Shown here: positions 36,849 through 47,483 of the stretch, one piece after another
Layout of the letters: every line of letters begins with the position of its first letter
Numbering within the stretch: the first letter of the stretch is position 1
NCBI RefSeq assembly: GCF_030052815.1
Contig: NC_079507.1
Location: forward strand, 58,221,119 to 58,285,118
Direction of reading: 5' to 3'
Source: Hevea brasiliensis
Lineage: Eukaryota; Streptophyta; Magnoliopsida; Malpighiales; Euphorbiaceae
Length of the DNA stretch: 64,000 bases
Notes under the pieces: generated by a model
The model's input: the letters and a program-made list of their open reading frames with translations, nothing else
Database searches by the model: none
Told to the model about the DNA's origin: nothing
Made by a program: the position numbers and the translations under genes

Positions 36849-36957
36849 CCTGATGTAGGAACCCCCGCATTCGATTTTTCTTTCTATCTTTTTCGTTCTT
36901 TTTTTAATTGTTCCGGCAGTAATTCCGGCTACGACTGTGGCTTTTGATCCTCTTCCG

Positions 36958-37308
36958 ATGGACTTCTTTACCCACCGACTGAAAATTTACGATCTCGGTG
37001 ATCGAATAATCGTGAAAACCTTAACTGATGATGGTGAGAGAACTGAATCGATTGACCGATCTGGGTTGCGGACTTCGATCGTGCCGATCTCGAGTCTCTC
37101 AACTGGAATAATCAGCGAACCGATTTCGGCTGAGCAGATTGCTAATGTTTGGCCGATCCCTGGCGATCGCTCTACCGAGCTTATTCGGCTCCTCACCACA
37201 TTGGGTGTTCCGACAGTGGTTTCCCTCCACATTGGGTGTTCCGACAGCGGGTTAAGCTCCGGTCGGCGACACCCTGTGGATCAGTCACAATGTTGGCTAT
37301 TGACATAG
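36958..37308 (+). CDS. Short antisense ORF in the Ogre LTR, unknown function
   Basis: Open frame from ATG at 36958 for 116 residues: MDFFTHRLKIYDLGDRIIV, then a Ser/Ile-rich stretch, ending SQCWLLT. The same frame is open further upstream without an ATG. No family recognised. A local duplication ('cacattgggtgttccgacag' twice, 37198-37250) lies in its 3' half, so the C-terminus may be disturbed. The left LTR copy does not reach this part, so conservation cannot be judged. It could be chance. Confidence 0.35.
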   Translation: MDFFTHRLKIYDLGDRIIVKTLTDDGERTESIDRSGLRTSIVPISSLSTGIISEPISAEQIANVWPIPGDRSTELIRLLTTLGVPTVVSLHIGCSDSGLSSGRRHPVDQSQCWLLT

Positions 37309-37690
37309 GCTTCTTTAGATAGGATGTTCCGCTGATCTTTAGAGGTCGGCCTTTTGATGTAATCAGATGTAATCCGATCTTGAGATCTCCCAAATGATGT
37401 AATCTGATTTTTGGAAATGTACTCCGATCTCTTGAGATCGCCCAAATGATGTAATCCGATCTTTTGGAAATAAAGATTTTATTTTGTCAATTATTATCTT
37501 ATTAATTATTTTTCGAGCTCTAATATGATTATCCGATCTGTAATTCGAAACACCTGGATCTACCGCTTTATAATTAACCGATCTCTTTATGGAATCTTGG
37601 GAATATTCGTGAGACGTGTCAGAACAGCTGGCGAGTCCCGCTAACTGATGCACTGCCTGGAACCTCGTGAGCATTAAATGCTCAGACGAG

Positions 37691-37698
37691 TATAAATA
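37691..37698 (+). promoter_or_regulatory. TATA box for the antisense PF04195-like ORF
   Basis: TATAAATA followed by GGGG, 165 bp upstream of the ATG at 37856. Spacing and strand fit a plant core promoter for that ORF. Confidence 0.55.
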
Positions 37699-37855
37699 GG
37701 GGTGGGGGGTTAGCCATTTGCTCCTGTATGTCATTTTCAATCTCTCGCTCACAACCTCAAAGTTCTCTTGTTTACTCAAGTTCTTCCGACGCCGATCAGA
37801 CTCCGGTAAGGGCTTTGATCTTCTTTTTAGTTTAAGTTCTTTATTTCCTTTGAAA

Positions 37856-39689
37856 ATGAGCGGTGCCGAGGGTCAGAGAGCGGCGAGCCCTCCTTCCATT
37901 CAGTTGAGGTGGTCGGGCCAAGCGCGCAACCAGAACCTCCTAGGGTCTCCGTTCCAGCTCGGGGGCGGATCTCACCATCAAGGCATGTACCTCCTTCGGG
38001 GAGGGAGAATCTTCCTATCGACGAGCTGCCGTCGATCTTGCAAGAAACCGATTTGCAGTCGTTTAGCCAGGAGTACAACATAGAGCCTGATTCATATGAA
38101 CTTATCCGGTGTCACGGCGATCACCGAGCCGATCACTCCTTTGAAGAGAATGACATGGTGATGGTATACGAGGAACAATTAAAGGCCGGTCTTTGGTTCC
38201 CTCTGGACGACTTCTTCAAGGAGGTCCTAAAATTCCACCGAGTGTGCATCGCCCAAATTCACCCTAACTCGTGGCGGATCTTGGTAGCCTTCCGAGGCCT
38301 GTGTCGAGCTAAGGGAATCAGACCTACGGCTAAGGTGTTCACCGAACTGCACAGGCTAACTCGCCGAAAAGACGACGAACATTGGTTCTTTCAGGCGAAG
38401 CCTCATTGCGGGCTCTTCACCGATCTGCCCTCCTCCCTTAAGAATTGGAAGAACCGCTTCTTCATTCTGAGGAGCAAAAATCCGTCCTGCTTCGAGGACT
38501 TTCCCCGTAGCTGGTGGCACCAGGGGCCCTTGATTCCGAAGCGCATTACCCTGAACAAAGAGGAAAGCCTAATAGTTCTGGAGCTGAAGAATCAAGCTGC
38601 CACTCAAAAGTACTCCTGTTTAGATGTGGTGACTGCCGAGCTGCATCATTGGACGATGGAGTTGATCATGGGCGAAAAGCGCGGGCTTCAGCTCTCTGAT
38701 CTTGGCATCGGTATTTTCTATTTCTCAGATCTTTGGACCTTATCGATCTCACTGACCTCTTTTTTGTGTAGGTATGGCGGGCGGTGAAGGTTCCAGGAAG
38801 CGGAAGAAGGAGAGAGAGATTTCCCGGAAAATAAAGGAGATGAAGCGTTCGGCCCTACTTCAAACTCCCGGCCATGAACCAGGGGAGACGCAAGGAGGCC
38901 CGTCTCGACCTTCGGGGCCGCCGATCACTGAAGCTGTCCGATCTCCTCCTCAACAGGAAGAGCCGCCTCCACCTCCTTCAGTTGTTCCAAGCACAGAAGG
39001 GGGTCGTTCTCGACCTCCTACGAGGCCCTCTTCTTGTGGCGCCCAAGTACTGATTGCCTCCTAAGGGGGTCGTTCACCGGACCATTCGGGAGAACCCCGA
39101 TTTTGCCAAAGTTTTGGGGTCTTCCATCTGCCTTCGGGAGGATCAGGACAGACTGTCTCCGGACAATCTCGACGACATCCTAACCTGATCCATGAGTCTG
39201 AATGTAGAGTGTCTGGTGAACCAGCACATAGTTCGGGAAAAGGCTCATCGCCTGGGTAAGGAGATCGAGAAGAAGAATCAGGAAGTGGCTTCTCTTCGAT
39301 CCCAACTCCTATCCACTCAGGATTACATATCTCAAGTTGAGGGGCGGGCGAAGTTCTATGAAGACAAGCTGGCCGAACAGTCTCATGTTCTGGCTGAAAA
39401 GGATCGTGCTCTCGGGGAAGTCCAGGCTCTTCGGGCCAACGAAGCTTCTCAGGTCGCTCAACTTATCGAGGAGCTTAAGGCGAAAGACGAAGAAATGGTG
39501 ACAGGAATAGCAGGTGCTTATGTGAATGCTCACCAGGACCTCTTAGCCGAACTCCAGAAGTGTTACCCAGAGGAGGACTTCTCTTGGATGGCTGACCTGG
39601 CTCCCGGGGGCGAGGGTGAGGATAGTGAGGAGGAGGGAGAGGGTGAGCGAAATGTAGATCAGGCTGGGGGTGATCCCCCAGCCGAATAA
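37856..39689 (+). pseudogene. PF04195-like ('putative gypsy type transposon') antisense ORF inside the Ogre 5' LTR
   Basis: Starts MSGAEGQRAASPPS at 37856; shifts frame near 37900 into the frame running to 38710. The core GLWFPLDDFFKEVLKFHRVC, HPNSWRILVAFRGLC, GIRPTAKVF, HCGLFTDLPSS and WKNRFFI (about residues 110-210) resembles PF04195. A 61-bp GT-AG intron (38711-38771) joins LGIG to MAGGEG in frame. The second exon has a basic KRKKEREISRKIKEMKR segment, a Pro/Ser-rich linker and a coiled coil, then an acidic tail (EGEDSEEEGEGE) ending PPAE at 39689. Breaks: the early frameshift, a TAA at 39062 and a TGA at 39187 (CGA in the left copy). Related antisense ORFs are known from Tat elements; the function is unknown. 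It may be a nuclear or RNA/DNA-binding protein; that is a guess. Confidence 0.75.
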
Positions 39690-40295
39690 CTTGTACAAAT
39701 TCTGAAATGAAATGAAATGAAATGACTCTTTTGTTCAATGAATGGTTGTGATCGAAAAATTTCTAAACACTTGATTGTCTGAGTATATTGAAATAACTGA
39801 AAAAGATTATTAACCTAAGTGCGAGAGATCAGAAAACATAATGAGCATGAGATCAATAGGGAATCAACATTAATCGGGACTTGATTAAAATTGGAAATTT
39901 GACTTGAACACTTAAGATCGAAATCCTCATTAAACCGGACCAATACCTTAACTCTTAAACTTTTGAAAGGGAGATCGGTAATAAAACTGGTAAGAAAAGA
40001 TCTAGTTCACTTCGTTTATACTACAACAGATCGGAGAGATCGGTGAGCGATTTAATAGACTGATAAGGATTTGACTGATGTGAGGACTTAACATTGATTC
40101 AATTCTTTGAGGAGGGATCGGAAATGTGACTGTCTATCAAAGAGAGATCAGAAATGTGACTGTCTATCAAAGAGAGATCGGAAATATGGCAAAGAGAGGT
40201 CGGAAATGTAGTTGGCTGGCAAAGGAAAATTTACTGCTGGGGATCGGTTTCAAAGTTTATTGATTCTGGGGATCGGCCAAAATATGGTGTCGACA

Positions 40296-40525
40296 AGGTC
40301 AAAGAATTGGTCCATCAAGGTTAGTGCCTATTCTTGCTTCCTTCCTTCTTTAATCTTTGAAATTGAGTTGAAATGAGTTGATATTGCATGAAAATGAAAG
40401 AAAATGATGGGTATATATGGAAGGGAAAATTCGGCAGCCATGGGAGAAGTGAGAGTTTGATGGTTTTGATTGATTTAAATTTGTTTAGTAATGGTAATTG
40501 ATGAGTATACATTTATTAGAAGTTG
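40296..40525 (+). repeat. E2 left LTR, segment 2
   Basis: Matches 52728-52955 of the right LTR, starting AGGTCAAAG directly after the Ogre LTR end and stopping at AGTTG (40521-40525), the target duplication of the Tekay element. AGGTC is the predicted Ogre target duplication; its left partner was lost in the deletion at 20305. Confidence 0.88.
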
Positions 40526-43178
40526 TGTCACGATCCAACCTATGGGCCGGACCGGCACTAGGACCTGGGTCAGCCTAAAGCCCCCGAGGCCCGTAGTAGG
40601 CCTAACTATTCATCAACCCAACGCTAAGGCCCATTTGGGCTCAATTTCAAGAATTCAACCGGACAGAGTCCGGCCATAAAATGGACCTTTGAACGGGGAG
40701 TTTTTGACTCACCTGACCTGTAAACACAATATATAATCAATTGGGGAGCTCAGCTCACCCTCCACATACTCAAATGTCATAAAAATAAAAGGGAGCTCAG
40801 CTCCCTCATCCAGTTCAACATACATGCATATAATAAGTTTACAGGTCCAACATGGTAATTATATTACAGACCCAAATCAAATAAATATTTCTAACACATG
40901 CGAAAATTCTAGGAGTTAACAGAATTACACAAACATAAATAAACGACCTGCGAAGAAGAAAAGCAGGTTAACCACAACAACAATCCTCCTGTAGCCTGGA
41001 AAAATAATGAATAGGGGTGAGCGTTCGATTCAGAGAGTAAAATATCAATTTTAATCATAATCTCTATAACTATCTAAAACTAATGCACCATGTGAAGTGA
41101 AATGCAATATCGTCATAAATTTCATACAAATCACATCAAAAAGGCAATTTGGAGCACTCACACACCCGATAATGTCAAACAATATATATATGGGAGTTGA
41201 TCCCCTATACAGCCCTTTTAATCCAACCTGTGCCAGCGAAGAACTCAAGCCAGACTTTCGCTTAATAAACCAAATTGGGGTCCCAGCGAAGAACTCAAGC
41301 CATGTCTACCCCGAAGGACAGGGTCCTAGCAAAGATCTCAAGCCGTGTCTACCCATCCTGTCCATAGCTAACACTATACCACACGTACGCCAACTCACGC
41401 ACACTGTTCCAAATTACCTCAACAACATCCATGGCACTTTAATAATTATAAATGCAATATAAAACGTGCCTCGTATTTAACTACATAGATACATATTTAT
41501 AAGTGATGCATGGGCATGCTTGCACATATAATAATATTGAAATTACAATTAAAATTAATATTTTACTCACAAACTTAACGGCAGTCGCTGTGGCAGCTGG
41601 GCGGAGGAGGAAGGCTGTCCCGGCTCACCTGACAATTTTTATTACAATCATTTAATAAAATTGATTCAATACAAACCAAGAAAAGACCAAATACATCCTA
41701 AGTTGTGTCGAAAATCTGGCAGAGTCTCCCCTATACCTAAGACCTACCCAACGTGCAAAAAGACTTAAAACACACTTCTATATTCACAAGCCATACACCC
41801 ACAACTCAATCACATCACACAGCCCCTCCTGGGCCCATCCAAACAGTCATCAATCACAACATGTAAAATTACAGTTTAGTCCTCATAATTTAACCCTCTT
41901 ACAAAAACTACCCAAATGAGTTCTAAAAATTCTAAAACTTTGCCCTACGGTCCTTAGCATCATTACTAAGCTAATGCAAAAGGAATTATAATTTTATGAG
42001 CTACCAAGAATATTTTATGAATTTTTAATCCAATTCAAGCACTAAAAAATTGTGAAAAAATAAGGTTCGGGTTTACCAATGCCGATTTCGACTCTGGGGA
42101 CGCGCTTGAGATGTCTGACAATGGTGGGATAGCCAAAATCTCGATCCAATTCCAATACTTTTTAGGTAGTTGGTCTGTCTGGCCGGTAATTCACAAATCC
42201 AGGCAATCGTCGAATTTCTGCGAATTGAAGATACCAACACGAAGCCCACAACACAGGGGTTAGTATATAATTTTTACGAAATTTTCTAAGCTCATTTAAT
42301 ACTCGAAAAAATACTACGAAGTTTCATGGGACCCACTGAAAAACGGTGTTGAAAAATTTTAAAATTCATATTGCCACGAAGGTCTCGACGAGTGAAGTAC
42401 TCTGGTACTCTCGGTTTTCTCTTGAGGTTCACGGTTTGCGAGAAAATCTTGCCCAAAAATCGAAATGGGCTAAAACTTCCCGGACAAAAATTGAGCAAAC
42501 CGCTTGATGGATTTTAGTGTTCTTGGTGTCTATGGAAAGCTCTTGAGGTGTAGATGGTGTTTGACACAAGACCCGGTCCAATCGATGGCTGGATCGGCCA
42601 AATTTCGGTCAGAAAGCTGAAGCGGCACGCTGCGCATCGGGTGGTCTTTGCACGGGCTTTCCCGGCATTCTAGGCGGCGGCCGACGAGGAGGGAAGGGCA
42701 GGGCAGCGCGGCGGTGAGGTGGGGAGGCTGGGGTGGTAGCTGGCCGGCGAGGGGAGGTGAGAGGAGAGAGAAAATGGGAGGGGAAGGAGGGACGTCGGGC
42801 AATCGAGGGAGAAAGAAGAAGAAAAAGAAAAGGGCCGGTCTGATTCGATCAGTCCGATCCGGTTCGGTTAGATTCGGCCGGATCGATTCAGGATACAAAA
42901 TTTTGAATTTTTACTCTGCCTTGGGACAAAAAATGAGGCCCAAGAATTTCCAAAAAAATTCTAAAAAACTCAAAAAAATTCGTAGACTCCAAATATATTT
43001 TTAATTTTGCCACGTGATCTTTAAATTAATTTTTTTAAAATCATCAAAGTATATTTTCGAAAAATCGAACCCAATTTCTAAAACCCAAAAAATCTCAAAT
43101 AATTTGCCAAAATTAAATTAAAATAAAATATCAATATTTACCCATAAAATAATAAATTTGAAAATTAGGGGTGTTACA
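40526..43178 (-). repeat. 3' LTR of the Tekay-type chromovirus (2.65 kb)
   Basis: It begins TGTCACGATCC and ends GTGTTACA on the plus strand, next to a polypurine tract, so it is the 3' LTR in minus orientation. It contains a GC-rich block near 42650-42850 and AT-rich flanks. A related LTR fragment is at 4371-4692. Confidence 0.88.
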
Positions 43179-43192
43179 TTCTTCCTCCCCTT
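43179..43192 (-). promoter_or_regulatory. Polypurine tract of the Tekay-type element
   Basis: The minus strand reads AAGGGGAGGAAGAA, directly before the LTR start TGTAACACC. Confidence 0.8.
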
Positions 43193-43259
43193 ATAGAAAA
43201 TTCGTCCTCTAATTTTTTACACAAGGCAGAATAAAGTACAGAATTATACATTGAATAGA

Positions 43260-45865
43260 TAAGGGAACTCGCTACGCATGTTCTGCTCTGACTCCCAAGT
43301 GCACTCTTCCACTGACTGACTCCTCTACAAAACCTTAACCATAGGGATCTGTTTTGATCTTAGCTGCCTCACTTGGTAGTCCACTATGGTTACAGGTTGC
43401 TCCTCAAACGTCAGATTTTCTTTCGACTCTATTACATCCGGCTGTAGCACATGAGAAGGATCAAGTATGTATTTCCTGAGCATGGAGATGTGAAATACAG
43501 GATGAATATAAGAAAGGTTGGGTGGTAACTCCAACAGGTAGGCAATTGCTACAACTCTATCAGTAACCTCAAAAGGTCCAATATATCGAGGTACCAACTT
43601 GCCATTCTTTTCAAATCTCATGACTCCCTTCATCGGAGAAACCTTCAGGAGTACATAGTCTCCTACTGCAAACTCTACATCCCTCTGTCTGGGGTCTGCA
43701 TAACTCTTTGGCCTACTGAAAGCTGTTTTCAATCATTCCCTGATTAAAGGAACTATCTCTAAAGTGTACTGCACTAGGTCTACATCATGTACCTTTGCTT
43801 CTCCCATCTCCATCCAACACAGAGGAGACCTACACTTTCTACCATATAGTGCCTCATAGGGTGCCATCCCTATGCTGGAATGATAACTGTTGTTGTAGGC
43901 AAATTCCACCAAAGGTAGCTGATCATCCCATTGACCTCCAAAATCTAAAGCACTCATGCGAAGCATGTCTTCCAATGTTTGGATTATCCTTTCGGATTGC
44001 CCGTCTGTCTAAGGGTGGAAAGCGGTACTAAAGTTCAACTGTGTGCCAAGTGCCTCCTGCAACTTTCTCCAAAACCAAGAAGTGAACTGGGGCCTTCTGT
44101 CAGATATTATGAAAGCTGAAACTCCATGTAATCTGATTATTTCTCGAATATAGAGCCGGGCGTACTGTGCAATAGAATATGTAGTCTTCACAGGCAAGAA
44201 ATGAGCTAATTTAGTCAGACGGTCTACAATCACTCATATCGAATCATATCCCCATGTAGTACGAGGCAACCCAATCACAAAATCCATAGTAATCATTTCC
44301 CACTCCCATTCTGGGATAGGGAGCTCTTACAGCTTCCCTGACAACCTCTGATGTTTAAATTTCACCTTCTGAAAAGTCAAGCACTTAGACACAAAGTCTG
44401 CTATGTCTCTCTTTATGCCATTCCATCAATAACTATCTTTCACATCATGGTACATCTTGGTAGAGCCTGGGTGGATATTGTACAGTGTATAGTGTGCCTC
44501 TCGCATGATTTCATTTCTGAGATTGTTCACGTCGGGCACATATATCCTGAAACCTTGCATAAGAGCGCCATCATTGGCAAATCCAAGCTCACCATCTTCA
44601 CCCTGTTGTACTCTTTCTATGATCTTCATCAATTGCTGGTCTCTGTGCTGGGAAACTCTAACTCTGTCTCGCAGGTTTGGTCTTACTGAAAAATGAGCCA
44701 ATAATACCCCTTCATCTGAAAGATCTAAGATCAGACCTTGATCCATCAACTCATGTACTTCCTTAATCAATGGTCTCTTCTCCGCTGATATGTGCGCCAA
44801 GCTACCAGAATATTTTCTGCTCAAAGCATCTGCTACTACATTGGCCTTCCCAGGGTGGTACTGGATGGTACAATCATAGTCCTTTAGAAGCTCCATCCAT
44901 CTCCTCTGTCTCAAGTTTAAATCCCTCTGTTGGAAGATGTACTTCAAACTCTTATGGTCGGTGTATATCTTGTACACTTCACCATACAAGTAATGTCTCC
45001 AGATCTTTAGTGCAAAGACTACAGCCGCCATTTCCAAATCATGGGTGGGGTAGTTCTGCTCATGCCTCTTTAGCTGTCTTGAAGCATAAGCCACTACTTT
45101 TCCATTTTGCATCAAAACACACCCTAAGCTAACTCTAGAGGTGTCACAGTACACTGTATATCCTTCACCACTCATCGATAGTGTCAACACAGGGGCGGTG
45201 GTTAGACACTCCTTAAGCTTCTGAAAACTCTCCTCACAATCATCTGTCCAAATGAATGGAACATTCTTTCGAGTTAACTTAGTTAGGGGAGCTGCTATAC
45301 TGGAAAAATCCTGCACAAAATGCTTATAGTAGCCAGCTAGGCCCAGAAAACTTCACACCTCAGTAACTGTTGTAGGCCTAAGCCAATCAGTTACAGCCTC
45401 AATTTTCTTGGGATCCACTTGAATGCCTTCACTAGAAACCATGTGTCCCAAGAATGAGATGCTTTCTAGCCAAAATTCACTTTTTGAAAATTTGGCACAT
45501 AGCTGGTGCTCCCTCAAAGTCTGCAACACCATCCTCAAGTGCCACACGTGTTCTTCCTCAGTCCGAGAGTATACCAAAATGTCATCTATGAATACGATGA
45601 CAAAACGGTCCAGGAATGGCCTGAACACTCTGTTCATCAAGTCCATAAAGGCTACTGGTGCATTAGTGAGTCCAAAAGATATCACCAAGAACTCATAATG
45701 ACCATATCTTGTCCTGAATGCTGTTTTGGACACATCCTCATTCCTGATTCTCAACTGATGGTAGCCTGATCGTAGGTCTGTCTTGGAAAAGAATCTAGCC
45801 CCTTGGAGCTGATCAAACAGATCATCGATCCGAGGAAGTAGATACTTGTTCTTCACAGTCACCTT
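43260..45865 (-). pseudogene. Pol (RT, RNase H, integrase, chromodomain) of the Tekay-type element
   Basis: One minus-strand coding frame broken by stops and few shifts. [45 protein letters not shown] and the catalytic FIDDILVYS (about 45590). RNase [48 protein letters not shown]. Integrase: IIDRLTKLAHF-like segment at 44230, ISDRRPQFTS with the second D, and SERIIQTLEDML with E at 43975. The C-terminus at 43370-43260 has LRSKQIPMVKVL followed by EECTWESE and SEFPYLF, a chromodomain signature interrupted by a TAG at about 43325. Such chromodomain elements (chromoviruses, Tekay/Del group) may target histone-marked chromatin. Several stops fit TGG or CAG turned into TGA or TAG. Confidence 0.9.
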
Positions 45866-46009
45866 ATTCAGCTATCTATAGTCAATACACAACCTCAATG
45901 ACCCATCTTTCTTTCTCACAAATAGAACAGGAGCACCCTAGGGTGAAGTGCTCGGATGTATAAAACCTTTGTCTAAAAGCTCCTGTAGTTGCTCCTTTAA
46001 CTCTTTCAA

Positions 46010-47228
46010 TTATGCCGGTGCCATCCTGTAAGGTGGCATTGATATGGGGTTTGTACCCAGTATAACATCAATGCAGAACTCTATTTCCCTTCCCGGTGGC
46101 AACCCTGGAAGCTCCTCAGGGAAAATATCCATGAATTCTCTAACAACAGGAACATTTCCCATGTTGACACCTTCTATAGATGTATCTCTCACCAATGCCA
46201 AATACCCATGACATCCACGCCTCAACATTTTTCTAGCACTAATTGCTGACACCAAATTATATGGAGCCATGCTCCTGTCACCATCAAAGCTAAACTCTTC
46301 CACACTAGGTATGTGGAAATACACCTTTTTGTTCATGCAGTCTAATGTGGCATAATGAGTTGCCAACCAACCATTCCCAAAATTACATCGAAATCCATTA
46401 TTGGTAGAGGAACCAAGTCTGCTGGGAGGAGCTTTCCATCCACTATTACTAGGCTACCCAGAAAAACTATATCTACATCTATATTGTCACTAAGCAGGGT
46501 AGCTACAGACAAAGGACATTCTAAAGTTGTAGGGTTCCTACCCAATCTCATGGCAAACATTAATAAGTGCGTAGCACCCGGATCTATTAAAACACGAGCC
46601 TCATAGGAACAGACTAGAAGAATACCTGTCACAACTGTATTGGAAGCCTGAGCATCCTGGTGGGTCAGGGTGAAAACCCGAGCTTGACCCCTACCCTGGG
46701 TTGTAGAACCCTTATACTGACTCCTACCTCCTGATCTGCCTCCAAATCCACGTCCCCCTTGTCCTCGGCCCTGTTGGTCACTGAACTGCTTGCCATGCTG
46801 GAAGCACTAGGATAAAACTGACGAGGAACATTTGCAACAGAACCCTGTGACCCCATCTGTGGCTCGCTGAACACGGGGCATTCCCTAGCAAAGTGACCTG
46901 GTTGGCCACACCTGAAACATACTCCTGAACCCATCAGACAAGGTCTTGAATGTCCTCTTCCACACTGTGCGCAAGGTGCCAAGGAGGATCCTGAACCAGA
47001 CTCAGGCTGTGTATCCCGAATCATGACCACCGCTGGATCCATACCTGCAGATCCTCGAGATTTGTGTCTAAAACCACTCCTCTTGTTCCTACTTCTTCCT
47101 TTGTAATTACTCTGGCCTCCGCTATCTGGAGCACCCATGTGGGGAACACTTGAAGAACCCTCTACTCTATTTTTCTTTGCTCTTCCACTGTCATCTCCGG
47201 TGTAGCTAATCTCAATCTGTCGGGTTCG
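46010..47228 (-). pseudogene. Gag C-terminus and protease of the Tekay-type element
   Basis: A CCHC zinc knuckle CFRCGQPGHFAREC (46920-46880) marks nucleocapsid. The protease follows with VLIDPGATH (about 46590), where the usual DSG is DPG, and FDVILGM near 46375. A frame change near 46350 leads to the region before RT ending PYRMAPA at 46010. The N-terminal half of gag is missing; at about 47228 the sequence passes straight into LTR-like DNA. Confidence 0.85.
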
Positions 47229-47483
47229 ACAGAAAACGAAGCCCAAAAATTTTGAAAAAAATTCTAGAAAACTCAGAAAAATTTGTAGACTCCAAATATA
47301 TTTTTAGTTTTACCACGTGGTCTTTAAATAAATTTTTAAAAATTATCAAAGTTTTATATTTTCAGAAAGTCGAACCCGATTTCTAAAACCCGAAAAATCT
47401 CAAATAATTTCTCAAAATTTAATTAAAATAAAATATAAAAATTTACCCACAAAATAATAAATTTGAAAATTAGGAGTGTTACA
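47229..47483 (-). repeat. Truncated 5' LTR of the Tekay-type element
   Basis: 255 bp matching 42912-43178 of the left LTR, ending GTGTTACA and followed by AGTTG (47484-47488), the copy of the target duplication at 40521-40525. Most of the LTR, the PBS and the start of gag are gone by one internal deletion. Confidence 0.85.

Larger units (their letters stand above)
34435..40295 (-). repeat. 5' LTR of the Ogre-type element (about 5.86 kb)
   Basis: Bounded on the right by GGTGTCGACA (identical to the end of the 3' LTR at 22386) and on the left by the PBS. Its last 2.1 kb (38170-40295) repeats the truncated 3' LTR. It is exceptionally long and holds a minus-strand TATA box for the element (36215-36222), a 'cggataagaactctcctccgat'-type array, and plus-strand ORFs with their own TATA boxes. 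The left edge is set by a TG next to the PBS, with an uncertainty of about ten bases. Confidence 0.8.
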
